This document shows, piece by piece, positions 35,231-46,275 of a DNA stretch of 64,000 nt. The translations under genes were made by a program, and so were the position numbers. Position 1 is the stretch's first letter. The number at the start of each line of letters is the position of its first letter. The stretch spans positions 49,267,043 through 49,331,042 of the forward strand of contig NC_079495.1 of the NCBI RefSeq assembly GCF_030052815.1, written 5' to 3'. This DNA is from Hevea brasiliensis (Eukaryota; Streptophyta; Magnoliopsida; Malpighiales; Euphorbiaceae). The notes under the pieces were generated by a model that ran no database searches, was not told the DNA's origin, and worked only from the letters and a program-made list of their open reading frames with translations.

Positions 35231-36435
35231 GAAGCACTTACTTGTGCTGACTGAACAACAGTGCCCTGACTGCCAGAAGCAGTGCCTCTACCTCTGGCTC
35301 TTCCTCTGCCAACTGATTGTGAACCTCTGGGAGCAGGACTCTGAATAGATCCTTCTGCAGTCGTAGGAGCTAGACCGTATCTAGGAGCACTAGTGCAGTC
35401 TTTAGCAAGATGGCCCTTGCCTCCACAGTTAAAACAGGCTCCAGTGGCCCAATAGCATTCTCCCCCATGAATCTTGCCATAAGTCTCACAGGCGGCAGAT
35501 ATGAACCCTCGCCGATTGTCGACTGCACCTAGGGGGTCTCTGTCCAGAGAATCGGCCCCTTCCAAATCTTCCACCTCGACCCCTGTTGGGTCCACTAAAT
35601 TTCTTCTTTTTCCCAGAAGTACCACCAGAACTTTGTTCAACTGATTTTTCCCCCTTATCTTTCTCTGATTTTTCAACTTTTTCTGATTTTTCTTTTGTTG
35701 GAGTCGCTTCTAATTCAATCCTTTCTAACTCAAGTGCTTGAGACATGAGTTCTGAAAAATTGTTGTGTCTGAATCCCACTACTTGCATTTTCAAACTGGG
35801 CTTCAAACCAGTATCAAATCTCTTGCATCGTTCCTTGCTGGTAGAAAGGAGGCTCCCAGCATAGTGACTTAAGCGGGAGAACTCCCTCTCATATTCTGCC
35901 ACTGATTTACTCCCTTGCTTCAGACTCAGAAATTCTTGCAACTTTTGATCCACATATGCATCTGGGATGTATTTCTGTCTGAATTCTCTGATGAAGTCAT
36001 CTCGTGGCATCGTGGTTCAAATTAAGGCCGTGGGGATGGTCTTCCACCAATCATACGCATCCCCTTGCAGTAGAGACACAGAGTATTCAACCTTCAATTC
36101 ATCTTGGCAGTGCAGCTTCTTGAACACTCTGTCCATTCTTTCAAGCCATTGCTCTGCCTCAAGCGGGTCTACTGTGCCCTTAAATTCTGTAGCCCCATAC
36201 TTCAATAACTTATCATACTGCATTGGAGCGGTGGTTGTGCCAGTGTGCAGGGTGGAGCTTGAGCAGGCATACCCCCAGCCATTTGTTGAAACATTGCAGC
36301 CATATCTTATATCAGGTGCAGAAATCTGCGACATTTGTGGGTGGTGCTCTTGATCCACTAACATTCAGAAAGTCGGGCTTCCCCTTGTGCCTCAGCTTCA
36401 ACAGATTGCTCTACTGAGCGATCCCCTTTTTCCAT
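35231..36435 (-). pseudogene. Element D gag
   Basis: Start at ATG 36435 (MEKGDRSVEQS), which aligns with E's gag start. The capsid-like region includes EAEQWLERMDRVFKKL, SLLQGDAYDWWKT, DDFIREFRQKYIPD and SVAEYEREFSRLSHY; then a Lys/Glu-rich linker and a Gly/Arg stretch; then [13 protein letters not shown] and the knuckle [14 protein letters not shown] at about 35395-35440. A stop separates the two capsid pieces near 36015, and frameshifts occur near 36300 and 35520. Gag would form the particle; this copy is broken. Confidence 0.87.
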
Positions 36436-36605
36436 TTCAGTCTGAAGTTAGGGTATCTCCTGAACAAATAACACATGGAGATTTCCCTCCGTTAGTTCAT
36501 ATTTATGATGTAATGCACTGTATGTAACAAATATGGACATTGAGTAGTTGTACTTAACAAGGAAAGATACAAATTCTCAAGTTAAAACATACTTCAAAAA
36601 TTTTT

Positions 36606-36616
36606 CTCTGATACCA
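36606..36616 (-). promoter_or_regulatory. Primer binding site of D
   Basis: The minus strand reads tggtatcagag, eight bases inside the 5' LTR, matching the initiator Met tRNA 3' end; the next base differs from the usual c. Confidence 0.85.
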
Positions 36617-36624
36617 CTAAAACA

Positions 36625-37519
36625 TGTCATACCTTACCCCTCTGTAAGGCATAACATGATCTCATAGAATACCTAATGAACTATCGAACTTTACCTACCG
36701 ATAACTCATTAAGTACCCTACAAGGGATTTTAAAACAATTTTCTTACTTTTGATAAGTGGTGAGCATTTTCTAATAGGTATTAAAACATTTAATAAAAGT
36801 TGGAAACAAGTTAAAATTTTTGGCCCATTTTATTTTTTTGCAAATTTTATAAAAATTTCGGCAGAGTGCCATCTGTATTTTGAGAAAACAGTTCTTCAAA
36901 TTCCTGTAAAAAGCACTTCTAATAATTTATTTCAACCACTTTTTCAAATCCACAATCAATCTCAACCAATTTCTCAAGTTTCAAAATTCAACAATCCTCA
37001 AGATACTATCAATCAATTTCATACATTCATATTTCATTAAAGATAAACAATTTATATATACATCATACTAAAATTTACATAAAGAAAATCCAAACTAAAA
37101 TTTATTAGAAATTTTATACAAACTTTGTACAAGCTGCTCAAGACCAGTTTTACATGTCCATACAATTACGTACATTACATACATCAAAATAAATATTTAC
37201 AGTCAGGGTATAACGTATACCCAATATAACTTCAAGGTAAGTCGCTCCACAATCCTCAGCAGCTCACTCTGCTGCTCCTCTAGTCTCTAAATCTGCGACA
37301 GCAATAACAGCTATCGCTGAGTACTAGGACTCAGTGGTGCACAACATACTAAAATAATCTTTATGCAGAATTTAAATCACATTTATTCAAAAATTGGACT
37401 GAACATGAGAATTAAATACAAAACATGAATTATGAAATTTTAATCCAAACAAGTTCATTTCGAAGTATCAAAACACATTTCATAAAATCCACAATTATAT
37501 CATGCCATTCGAAATAAAT
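36625..37519 (-). mobile_element. Element D 5' LTR, U5 part only
   Basis: It starts tgtcatacct and is collinear with 6815-7371 joined to 28848-29170 of the other LTR. It stops at gaaataaat (37511-37519), where sequence jumps to an inverted LTR end. The promoter-bearing U3 is therefore missing from this LTR. Confidence 0.87.
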
Positions 37520-37820
37520 TATTGGAAGTGCTTTTTACAGGTATTTGAAAAACTGTTTTCTCAAAATATAGACGGCACTCTGCCGAAATTTGTATAAAAT
37601 TTGCAGAAAAATAAAATGGGCCAAAAATTTTAACTAGTTTTTCAACTTTAATTAAATATTTTAATACCTATTAGAAAATGCTCACCACTTATAAAAAGTA
37701 AGAAAATTACTTTCAAATCCCTTGTAGGGTACTTAATGAGTTATTGGTAGGTGAAGTGCGGTAGTTCATTAGGTATTCTACGGGATCATGTTATGCCTTA
37801 CAGAGGGGTAAGGTGTGACA
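37520..37820 (+). mobile_element. Inverted LTR terminus closing element D
   Basis: These 301 bp are the reverse complement of the first ~300 bp at 6815, ending ggtaaggtgtgaca, in plus orientation. The join falls in gaaataaat, shared by both parental sequences (the direct LTR has gaaacaaat there, the inverted arm gaaataaatta). The TSD taaaa follows directly at 37821-37825. Confidence 0.85.
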
Positions 37821-40800
37821 TAAAAAATTTTTTTTATCTAAATTGAACCAATTAACAAATCTGAAGTAGCAATAATTTCTATAAAAATTTTGGTAGAGTG
37901 CCACCTGTATTTTGAATAAAACAGTTCTTCAAAAACCTGTAAAAAGCACTTCCAATATATTTGTTCAATTCCAAACTCCAATATGGCTCAACACAATTCA
38001 ATGTCCTCAACACAATTCAAACTCAGTTCAATATCATTTTTAGCAATTTCAAAGATAAAGGGCAAAATAAATGAGTATTTCAAAAGCTGAAATAATAGAA
38101 TTGTAATACAATATTTTAATAGGCCAAAATAATTTACAACTTTATTTTACAACTGCTCAAGACCAAAGTACAATATGTACATACAGTGCACATACATTAC
38201 AACAAAATTTCAAAAATATGGTATACTCAATATACCCAGCAAAATCCCAAAATGTAGCACAAGCAGCCTACTCTGTCTCATCTGTCACTACTGATAAAGA
38301 ATGAAAAAGCTATCGCTGAGTAAAATTTACTCAATGGTGCACAATAACAATTTAAAATGTGGTATATAAAACTTTTATTGACAATTTACAATTCAAACAA
38401 TTCACAATTTTTCAAAGCTCACATAACATAAATTTGATCAAACAATTGAATAACACAGTGTTGCCAACCAATAACATAACTTAGGTCATGACACAAATTT
38501 TCTGAACATGCCATGTTGTACACCACGGCAAGGCATACTCACCCCACTAATCGAAATCAATGAGGGAGGTGGCTAGCTAGCTAATGAGAACTCATCTATA
38601 CTCACCTCAGACTGACAAGTCAAAGAGGGAGGAATACAGTCATACTCACCCAATAAATGGAGGAGGAACATAGTAATATTTTCATACCAAGTGTGAATCA
38701 AAACAATTCCAAATCACAATATTTCATACAAATCACAAATCACATTTTATCTTAAAATTTCCTTTTACAAAGTAGGCAACACAATAATTTCCAAATAATA
38801 TTCTCAAAGCCAAAACAATAAAAAATTATTCATAACTCATTTCTCCAAATAAATTTTTTGGTAAAAGCAGTGAATATAAAAAGTATTGTGCACAGACCTG
38901 ATTTGAGTCGCCCTAGGCCTTGACTCAATGTTCCTTATGCTTTTCAATATCCTTTTCAACCGAAACACACAATTTAAAGTGTTTCAGTACTCAGTTAAAT
39001 TGTTTCTAACAATAAAATCCAATATCTAAATTTTTCTTGGTAGTATCCCTTCAATTCATTTCATTAGTCAACCTATAATGTTGACCATTAATACACACTA
39101 GGTGAATAAATTTTAATACTACCAATATGTCACATTTTGCATTTCAATATGCTACCAATATAGTGCAATTTACCATTTTTACAAATTGGCATTCATTGCC
39201 AAATTATTTCAAGCATCATTGTAAGTAAATATCAAGTTCTCAATTTTTGTTTGCTAAATTGGTCTAGTTTAAAGTCCTATTTTTCTTGATTTTTAGCTTC
39301 TGGTCAAAGAAGCAAAATTGTAGCTCTATGTCTTATTGCACTTGGGGCAAAATTTCAGGTCATTCTGAGTTGTATAGACCAAGATATGGTCAATTTACTA
39401 AAGCTAGACAGATTACATCTTTAGTACAAAATTTGGTCAATTTTAGGTCACATTTAGTTCTGGCAGTTTTGATACCCAAACTTTTGCAAGCTATTTAACT
39501 TGGTTCTGGCCATTTTTGGGCTTTGGTGTCCTCATAAGAATTGTAGCTCTATATCTAAGCTATCCATGGTAAAAATTTCAGGTCAATTGGACCTGTTTTG
39601 TGTGAGTTATGGTCATCCTAATGACTACTTTTATATGGTCAAAAATCTGAGTTTGCAAGGTTGTCATTCTGGATTTGGTCATTTTTAAGGTCAGTTTCTA
39701 GGTAGAATTTTGGCAACATTTCTACATGAAAGTTGGCCTATTTGGTGTCTAGTTTCACCTCCCATTGGCCTCATACCAATTAGATTCATAGTTTTGCACT
39801 TATGACCAAATTTAGGTGCTGCCAACATACACAACCTGCATTTGAACATCACACTTCCAATTTTAACAATCCTTCTCCTTCCAATACTTCAATATTCAAT
39901 CAATGGCACTTCTATATATATTGTACACAATTCCAGCAAACATTTTGGGCAAAACACTCAAGTGCTCAATGTACACAATACACCATTCCAGTTCAACATT
40001 CACTTCCACCAAAATTCAACATATCTCAATATCAATATTACACATACACTTTCATATACTCATACCTCAATATCAATTACACATGCTGCCCACAATTTAA
40101 CACTATCATATTTCATTAATAAACTTCATATTCACACACACAAATTTATGATATTATGGGCTGCCAAATATGGCAGTTTGCCAAAGCATCAAGGTCCCAT
40201 TTCAAACCCTTAATTCAAGCACTAACATGCACATACTTGAACATTAACCTACTATAACTTCTATTTGAGTTAATCAACCTTAATTCCCATCCATTAAATA
40301 TAGAATAAGTCACTAACCATGCATTTTCATGGCTGCCAAAACTAAGGTTCACCAATACTCAATCATTTCCTCAATTTTTCTTAGCAATTCAACTTATCCA
40401 AAGCTCAACACAAGGATTAGTGAAGGAAATTGAAAAGATTAAGCACTAACCTCAACTTGAGCTTCACAAATCCATGGAATTCCCTCTCTTTTTTGCTGTC
40501 TATATGTTGCCCATGGTGTGTAGACCAGCTTTAGCAAAGAGAGTTTGAAGAAACATGGCTTGAACTAAGTTGCATGGAGGTTTGTTCAAGCTTTGGCTAT
40601 GGAGTTTCAATGGTGGAGTGGTACGGCTGGTTTGAGAGGAGGTTGGAGATGAGTTTATTTTCTATCCTAATGGCTTTATATAGGTCCCTTAATACTTAGT
40701 TAGTGGAGCACTAAGATAGTTTAATGAATTAATTAATTAAAGTTTCTAATTTGCACTTAGGCCACAATTCTTCCACTATTTATATTATGTACTCATTTCT

Positions 40801-41324
40801 TTTTTTTTTTTTTGACATTTTCAAAGTACAATACCACTTATTTTTAATAGACATTGAGGTCAAAAGTCAACTCTAAGTGTCAAATGACCACAATGCCCCT
40901 ATTTGGGATGTATTCCCGATTTTTTGGTAATACCTATTTTTGTGAGTTTCTTAATTTCTCGTTTTTCTTTGTACTAATTACTTAATTTTTCTTTAACATT
41001 TCTAATGTCATTTATACTTCAATAGATGTTTATTTAAGTCTTAAAAATATTTTTTGGGGTTTTCCGTAGTCCAGGGCAAGTCAATGGTCCACGCGCGCAA
41101 CTTTCCGGTGCGGTCACCCATCACTACGGTTTTTGGCTCATTTAACTTGGTTACATTTCCTTGCTATTATTTTTTCTTTGTTTTTCTTGTGTTTTCCTTT
41201 CTTGTATTTCATTATTTTATGTCTTCTCACTAACACTTAAATTTAGTTTTAGGCATCCTAGCTGTCCGGACAGACACTGGTCACCGGAACAGTAAAACGC
41301 ACTACCGAACATAGGGGTGTTACA
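37821..41324 (-). mobile_element. Element C, solo LTR, main part
   Basis: It continues the LTR begun at 6655-6814; the join agrees with the undisturbed homologue H at 61584. It runs to gggtgttaca (41315-41324) and the gatac duplication at 41325-41329. No interior or second LTR is present, so C is a solo LTR of about 3.66 kb left by LTR-LTR recombination. It contains the agctatcgctgag half-hairpin near 38308 and repeated modules of the type aaaatttcaggtca (39350 and 39573). Open frames near 39800-40213 have no protein motif. Confidence 0.88.
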
Positions 41325-41329
41325 GATAC

Positions 41330-42340
41330 TTGGTTTTGTGCCTAATGTTTATTACAGCTTATTAGCTGTTCTGTTGTACACTAGGAGACACATTGTGATC
41401 GATGGTGTGATGGCTCGAGGTACTTGGTACCCAATGCTAGTTTACCCATTTATCCAATCCAGTCATCTAGTATAGGTTATTTGGGCAAATGAAAATGGAA
41501 GTTAATAAATTTAATGAAATGATTGATGTAACAAGTACCAAATAAATAGACTACAAATAATTATCAAAAATTTGTCTACATGAGACATCAATATATACAC
41601 TACATGTTTATTTCTTTTTAGTTTTTTATTTTATTTTATTATTGGCACCACTAGGCATTATTGCTTAGCATGTTACTTTTTGCCACGCGTAGGTTCTGGA
41701 GAGACTGACAGAGAGCCCAGTAGACCATAGACTGGGTGAGGCCGTTCACAGTTCTGCATAATATCCATGTCACCTCACAGACTTCAGTTCATTGGTAGGA
41801 CACTAGGTCCCATTTTGGTATTTTGTACTGTTTGTATTTTGTAATTAAACTTTTATTTTCTCATATATAGTTGAAACTCATGTAATATATTTTGGGATTA
41901 ATGCAAATATTTGTATTTTGTGTTTATAAATGAAAATTGAGTATTTATTTATGATTTGTACATGATTATCATGTGAAATGAATGAATGATAAATAGAAGA
42001 AATTTTTAGAAATGGTTGAGGAATATTGAGATTATGTTGATATAATGGAGTTTGAGAATGATTGAGATGTATTGGAAGTGTTTTTCACAGGTTCCGAAGA
42101 ACTGTTTTATTCATTTTTAGCCGGTACTCTGCTGGATTTTCTATAAAATTTTTGAAACCTCAAATGAATTTATAATTTCAATAAATGACTTAAATGAGTC
42201 AAATTTCACAAATTGCATTTCATAACTATAAAGAAATAAATTAAAAAAGGATAAAAATAATTGAGATAAAATAGGGTGTTCCGGTACATTGTGTGGCATA
42301 TCTTACTCGGCTATACTGTAAACAGGTAAGGGGTGTCACA
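41330..42340 (+). mobile_element. Element B 3' LTR, second part
   Basis: B's LTR resumes (tacttggttttgtgcctaat) and runs to aaggggtgtcaca at 42340, collinear with 141-979 and with the U5 half of A's LTRs. The ctaggc...gcttag hairpin is at 41651-41668. Confidence 0.88.
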
Positions 42341-44283
42341 GAGTCACTTCATCATAATTATCCACAATAGAGGCAAAGTTGGGGGAGTAAGTGTTTCTCA
42401 AGTCTATCAGAATAAAACATGTTATTTGTGACTTATTAATGGCATTGTATAGAGGAATAATTAGTTGAAACACCGTGAAAGGAGGTGAAGTTCCAAATAG
42501 GTAGCTATTAGAACCCTTATGCCTTGAAAGAGAGTAATTGGTATGAAGGTTGGAGGAGTTCAATTTTGTGCTTATTAAATTGTTGGTTATATTCCTAAGT
42601 TATCCCCTGAAATGTGTTTTAAAACAGAGTTTTGTTTTGCTTAAGGACAAGCAAAAGTTTGAGTTTGGGAGTATTTGATACACTTGAATTGTATAGATAT
42701 TTTTAAGCACAATTGTATACTATCTCATAGCATTTAGGTAAGTAATCTCATGCATAGTAGTTGATTTCATTAGTTTTTATAATTTCTATTGTCAAACCCT
42801 TAATTCCATGTTTTCTGCATCATTTCAGGTGTTTGGGTGAAGCCCCAGAGTATAAGAGTGCAAAGGAAAGCTTAGAGAGGTCAAGAGACTGAGAATTGCT
42901 GCTAATACAAAGTACACGGGTCGTGTAAGCAAAGCCACAGACCCGTGTAACTTTCTACCAGAAGAAAGCCAAGAGAATCAATGGAGAAACACAAGTACAC
43001 GGGTCATGTAATTGGACCTGTGTAATCTGCAGGGACCCGTGTAAGTCTCTGCCAAGCAAAAGTTTGAAGAACTTTCTGAGAACAAAAGTATACAGCCCGT
43101 GTAGCCAGTGCAGACCCGTGTAAGTCTCTGTGCCAATGTAAGACTCCGCAATTCCACTCTAGTAAGTTACACGGCCCGGGGCCATGTAGTGACACACAGG
43201 CCGTGTACCATGCGGCAGTCAGCTTTTAAACCCGAGTTCCCGCTCTTATTTACACATTCAAATCAGACTCCTAAGGCTTTTTGAACTCAAAATGACCTAA
43301 CCCTAGAACAGCTATTATAAATAGAAGCAAAAACATCAAATCGAAAAAAGGGGGATCCTTTAACAGCACTTTTTAAGAGTTTTAAAGAAACTCGCATTCT
43401 GCACTCTCTCCAGCCATCTTGAGGAGAAGAATATCAGTATTAAGAGGAGTTTTCCAACTGAAGTTCCATAAGATCAAAGCTGCAAACTCTCTTCGGTTCC
43501 TTCATTCCATCTCCTTAAACGAAATTTTATTGTTTTATTTCTTCTATATGATTTCTTTTTACTGTCTCTACCTTTTTATCATGATGTTTGTTGAACTCAT
43601 GAGTGAGTAGTTTTATATTCTGAAATTGGGAGAGTAATGCTTGTAATCATTGTTATGGATAAACATTAAGTTTTATTTATTGGATTTGAGATTTGTTCTT
43701 TGATTTAATTTCTTGTGATCTTAATGCATGCTATGTGCCGGTACCCACTTAGTATTGATTGTAGATATTAATTGAAGGACTGAAAGGTGAAGATTAATAT
43801 TAGAAAATCAAGATCTTGAACCTAGGAATTCTGACCTAGACATAGGCTGATACCTTTGTGGAATTTCAAAATTGATCAAAGACCTTAAAGGATTTTAATT
43901 AATTTGATCGCCATGAAAGTTGGGTTTAAGTTAATTAGAATACACTTTATGTTCCTTGAGAGAGGACTAAGGATACCTTAGAACTGATTTCCATCAAGGC
44001 AAACAATTCTCAATCTAGTAAATAAACAAGATAACATCCATAGTAAGATTCAAGTGTGAAATCTTAATTCTGGAATTGTTCCAAAATAGATTACTTCATT
44101 TTAAGTTTATCATTTTAGTGTTTAAAATAGACAACTTTCATTCCCTCATTGTTCGATAGCCTAAACAGTCAAAATTACTGTGTAAATTGGTACTTACTAA
44201 TCAAATTCCTCGTGGGAATGATTCTTTACTCATCACTTTATTACTTGTTAGCGATCCGTGCACTTGCGGTGGTTGTAAAATCA
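42341..44283 (+). mobile_element. Element J, 3' end of an Athila/Tat-like Gypsy element
   Basis: The interior end (42341-42675) has ttgcttaaggacaagcaaa followed by a purine-rich gagtttgggag, the kind of 3' end known from Athila/Tat elements. A different LTR follows (42676-44283), opening tgatacac and closing gtgcacttgcggtgg...aaaatca. It carries many cccgtgta / acacgggtc motifs between 42914 and 43200. It begins where B ends, so B probably inserted into J. The 5' part lies left of the window, if present. No coding motif is seen. Confidence 0.6.
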
Positions 44284-44332
44284 ACATAACAATAGTAAGA
44301 CGTACAGAATTGCCTACAGTGAGGATGTTATA
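44284..44332 (-). repeat. LTR scrap K (B/A family, U3 start)
   Basis: On the plus strand this reads like the outer end of A's LTR: a agtaagacgtacagaatt stretch, then ctacagtgaggatgttata. It is the first ~45 bp of such an LTR in minus orientation and may be the host LTR into which J inserted. Confidence 0.5.
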
Positions 44333-44731
44333 GAAATAGAGATAGGAAATAGAGAATAGAGAGTAAGGAGAGAAGAAAGAATGTATTATTGATTAGAAAT
44401 CCAAAGTGAATTACAATTAGCTCAACTATCCATCTTTATACAACTTACTCTAACTGATTCTAACCAACTCAAAAAATACAACCACCCTTCACAACTCATC
44501 CAATTAGCTAATAACAAACTAACAGCTTCTCAACCATCTAATGACCAACTAACAGACTTCCCTTCATTTAACTCCATCAGGCATCTTTATGCTCAAACCT
44601 CCTTCTCCTAGACATAATAGTCTCTGTGTGTGTGCATCTTATAAAATTGAATCCTATAAATGAAAATTCCTGTCTAATATAGATGTTTCATTATAGTTCA
44701 TTAAGAGGCTTTAATTTTTTTGATTTGACAA
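44333..44731. other. Spacer, no gene recognised
   Basis: A purine-rich start (gaaatagagataggaaatag) leads into attattgattagaaatcc and a run of short caacta/ctaac repeats. The style resembles the inside of Copia LTRs, but I see no termini. No coding signal. Confidence 0.4.
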
Positions 44732-44998
44732 GGTGCAAATAGAGATGGTAGGTAAGCAGGTTTTCACAGGTACCCGACCCGCTAGAACCCTAATGGGACA
44801 AATTTAAATTCTACACCCTACGTATCTGCTTAGCTATTTAATTAATGGGTTTAGGGTATCCGCGGGTACCTGTATACCAAACCCATTTAGCTATGCGGGT
44901 TTAGGGTACCCACAATGCTTTAGTGGGACTTTAACCTTAGACCTCTAAAAGTGTAAGGAACATTGTGTACCACTAGGCTACATCTCACATTTGTTATT

Positions 44999-45001
<3 letters not shown>

Positions 45002-45032
<31 letters not shown>
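45002..45032. repeat. (TA)n microsatellite
   Basis: An uninterrupted run of alternating t and a, about 15 units, inside the hAT element. Confidence 0.95.
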
Positions 45033-45035
<3 letters not shown>

Positions 45036-45337
45036 TTATAACCTATATATTTTTTATACAAAACTTATATTGTATATATATTTTTTAACTTTTGCAAATT
45101 TTATATTTTCAGTGTTAATAAAAAAATTATATATTTTTATATATTAATATATTTTTTTAATATAATTGAGCATTGATAAATTAAAGTAAGTGAATAAAAT
45201 TTTATTGTTACTCTCTCCATATATCCCCTCTCTCTGCCTCTCTTCCTCTCTCCTATATTACTTATACCATCAATCTCTTTATCTTAATCTTAATATATAA
45301 TTAATTTCTAAATGCATTCTCTCTCTTCCCTACTATC

Positions 45338-45690
45338 CTTGCACATCTATTTCATTACATATATTATTACTCTCTCCCTATGTAATCATCTCTCTCTCTC
45401 TCTCTCAATGTATCATTACTTAATATATTTATCTACCCCTCCTATCATTATATATCTATTTCATTCTATATATTATTATTCTCTTTATATGCTATATTTA
45501 AAACCCTCTCATAACTATCGAAAACCCTTTGAAACTCTCTCTCTCTCAAAATGTATAATTGCTTTCTATATGTATCTATCCCACCTATTATTATATATCG
45601 ATTTCATTTTATGTATTATTATTCTCTCCATATGCTACATTTAAAACTCTCTCATAATTATCTAAACCTTTTTCAATGATATGTTAAACT
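45338..45690. repeat. Pyrimidine-rich tandem repeat, about three diverged units
   Basis: Units begin near 45338, 45444 and 45587 and share atctatttcatt, tattattattctctc, tatgctacatttaaaa and ctctcataa. The second and third are offset by about 143 bp. A (TC)n run lies near 45389-45406. A 110-codon frame across it is a repeat artefact. Confidence 0.65.
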
Positions 45691-46039
45691 ATAATAGATG
45701 AATGATATGTTTAATTATAATATAATCTTTGCTAATAATTTTTATTTAATTAAAAATAATTTAAATTTTAATTTTTGAAATAATTAAAATAAATTAAACC
45801 ATATTAATCTAAAAAATAATTTAGAAACTTTTAATATAAACCTGAGTTTTATAAGTTTTAATATTATGATTTAAAAAGTTTTTTTAACTAAATTTATTAT
45901 GATTATCTTTACTAAGTTTTAATATTGTAATTTAGAAAGTTTTTTATTATAAAAATAGCTTTTAGAATCTCTTTTTCCTTAAACTACGTCGTTTTGAGAA
46001 GCTAATCACCAATACACCTTACCCATTTTTTATCTACTC

Positions 46040-46275
46040 TGTTCTTTTCCATCAGCGGAGCCGTCGCTCTCGATTTCTCTGAACCAGCAACCTCTCAAGT
46101 CTCATCTTACGCCGCCGCCCAACCCACAAGCCCTCTACTTCTGCCATCGCCAGCCTCGTCTCAATCTCATCTCAGTTTTTTAGTATCTCCTTCAACCTCT
46201 CTCTCATCTCAGTCTCGGCTCTCGCTTCTACACAAACGACCTTCAACCTCAAGCTCGCCGCTCTTGGTTAGTTAC
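46040..46275 (+). other. Exon-like C-rich block in the hAT element
   Basis: The base composition jumps from very AT-rich to C/T-rich, with cagcggagccgtcgctctcg, repeated ctcatctcag words, and a possible donor at cttg-gttagt near 46266. It may be the parental transposon's 5' untranslated exon or a captured gene start. No long frame is found. Confidence 0.4.

Larger units (their letters stand above)
6815..37820 (-). mobile_element. Element D, Ty3/Gypsy chromovirus, minus strand, with inverted terminal LTR piece
   Basis: D is inserted in solo LTR C with TSD taaaa at 6810-6814 and 37821-37825. In minus orientation it has a 5' LTR (36625-37519, cut short), PBS (36606-36616), gag-pol (about 31830-36435), PPT (31753-31766) and 3' LTR (28848-31752 plus 6815-7371, interrupted by E). 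The right end, 37520-37820, is a second copy of the U5 end in the opposite orientation, so both outer ends read as U5 termini. Its LTR and gag resemble E's more than B's or A's, and its integrase lacks the intron-like block of B and A. Confidence 0.85.
141..42340 (+). mobile_element. Element B, Ty3/Gypsy chromovirus (Tekay-type), interrupted by nested C-D-E-A
   Basis: B consists of the partial 5' LTR (141-979), a degenerate interior (980-4602), and the 3' LTR (4603-6654, resuming at 41330-42340). The two halves of the 3' LTR join at the gatac duplication left by C. Domain order protease, RT, RNase H, integrase, chromodomain marks a Ty3/Gypsy chromovirus; the roughly 3-kb LTR and C-terminal chromodomain fit the Tekay (Del) clade. 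It shares closest similarity with element A. Many stops and frameshifts make it non-functional by itself. B appears to sit in the 3' interior of element J. Confidence 0.85.

Noticed and set aside
39802..40213. Overlapping open frames of 105 and 123 codons in C's LTR
   Set aside because: Low-complexity composition (His, Asn, Thr, Ile), no motif, and they lie within an LTR; the homologous LTR H shows no sign of selection for a frame.
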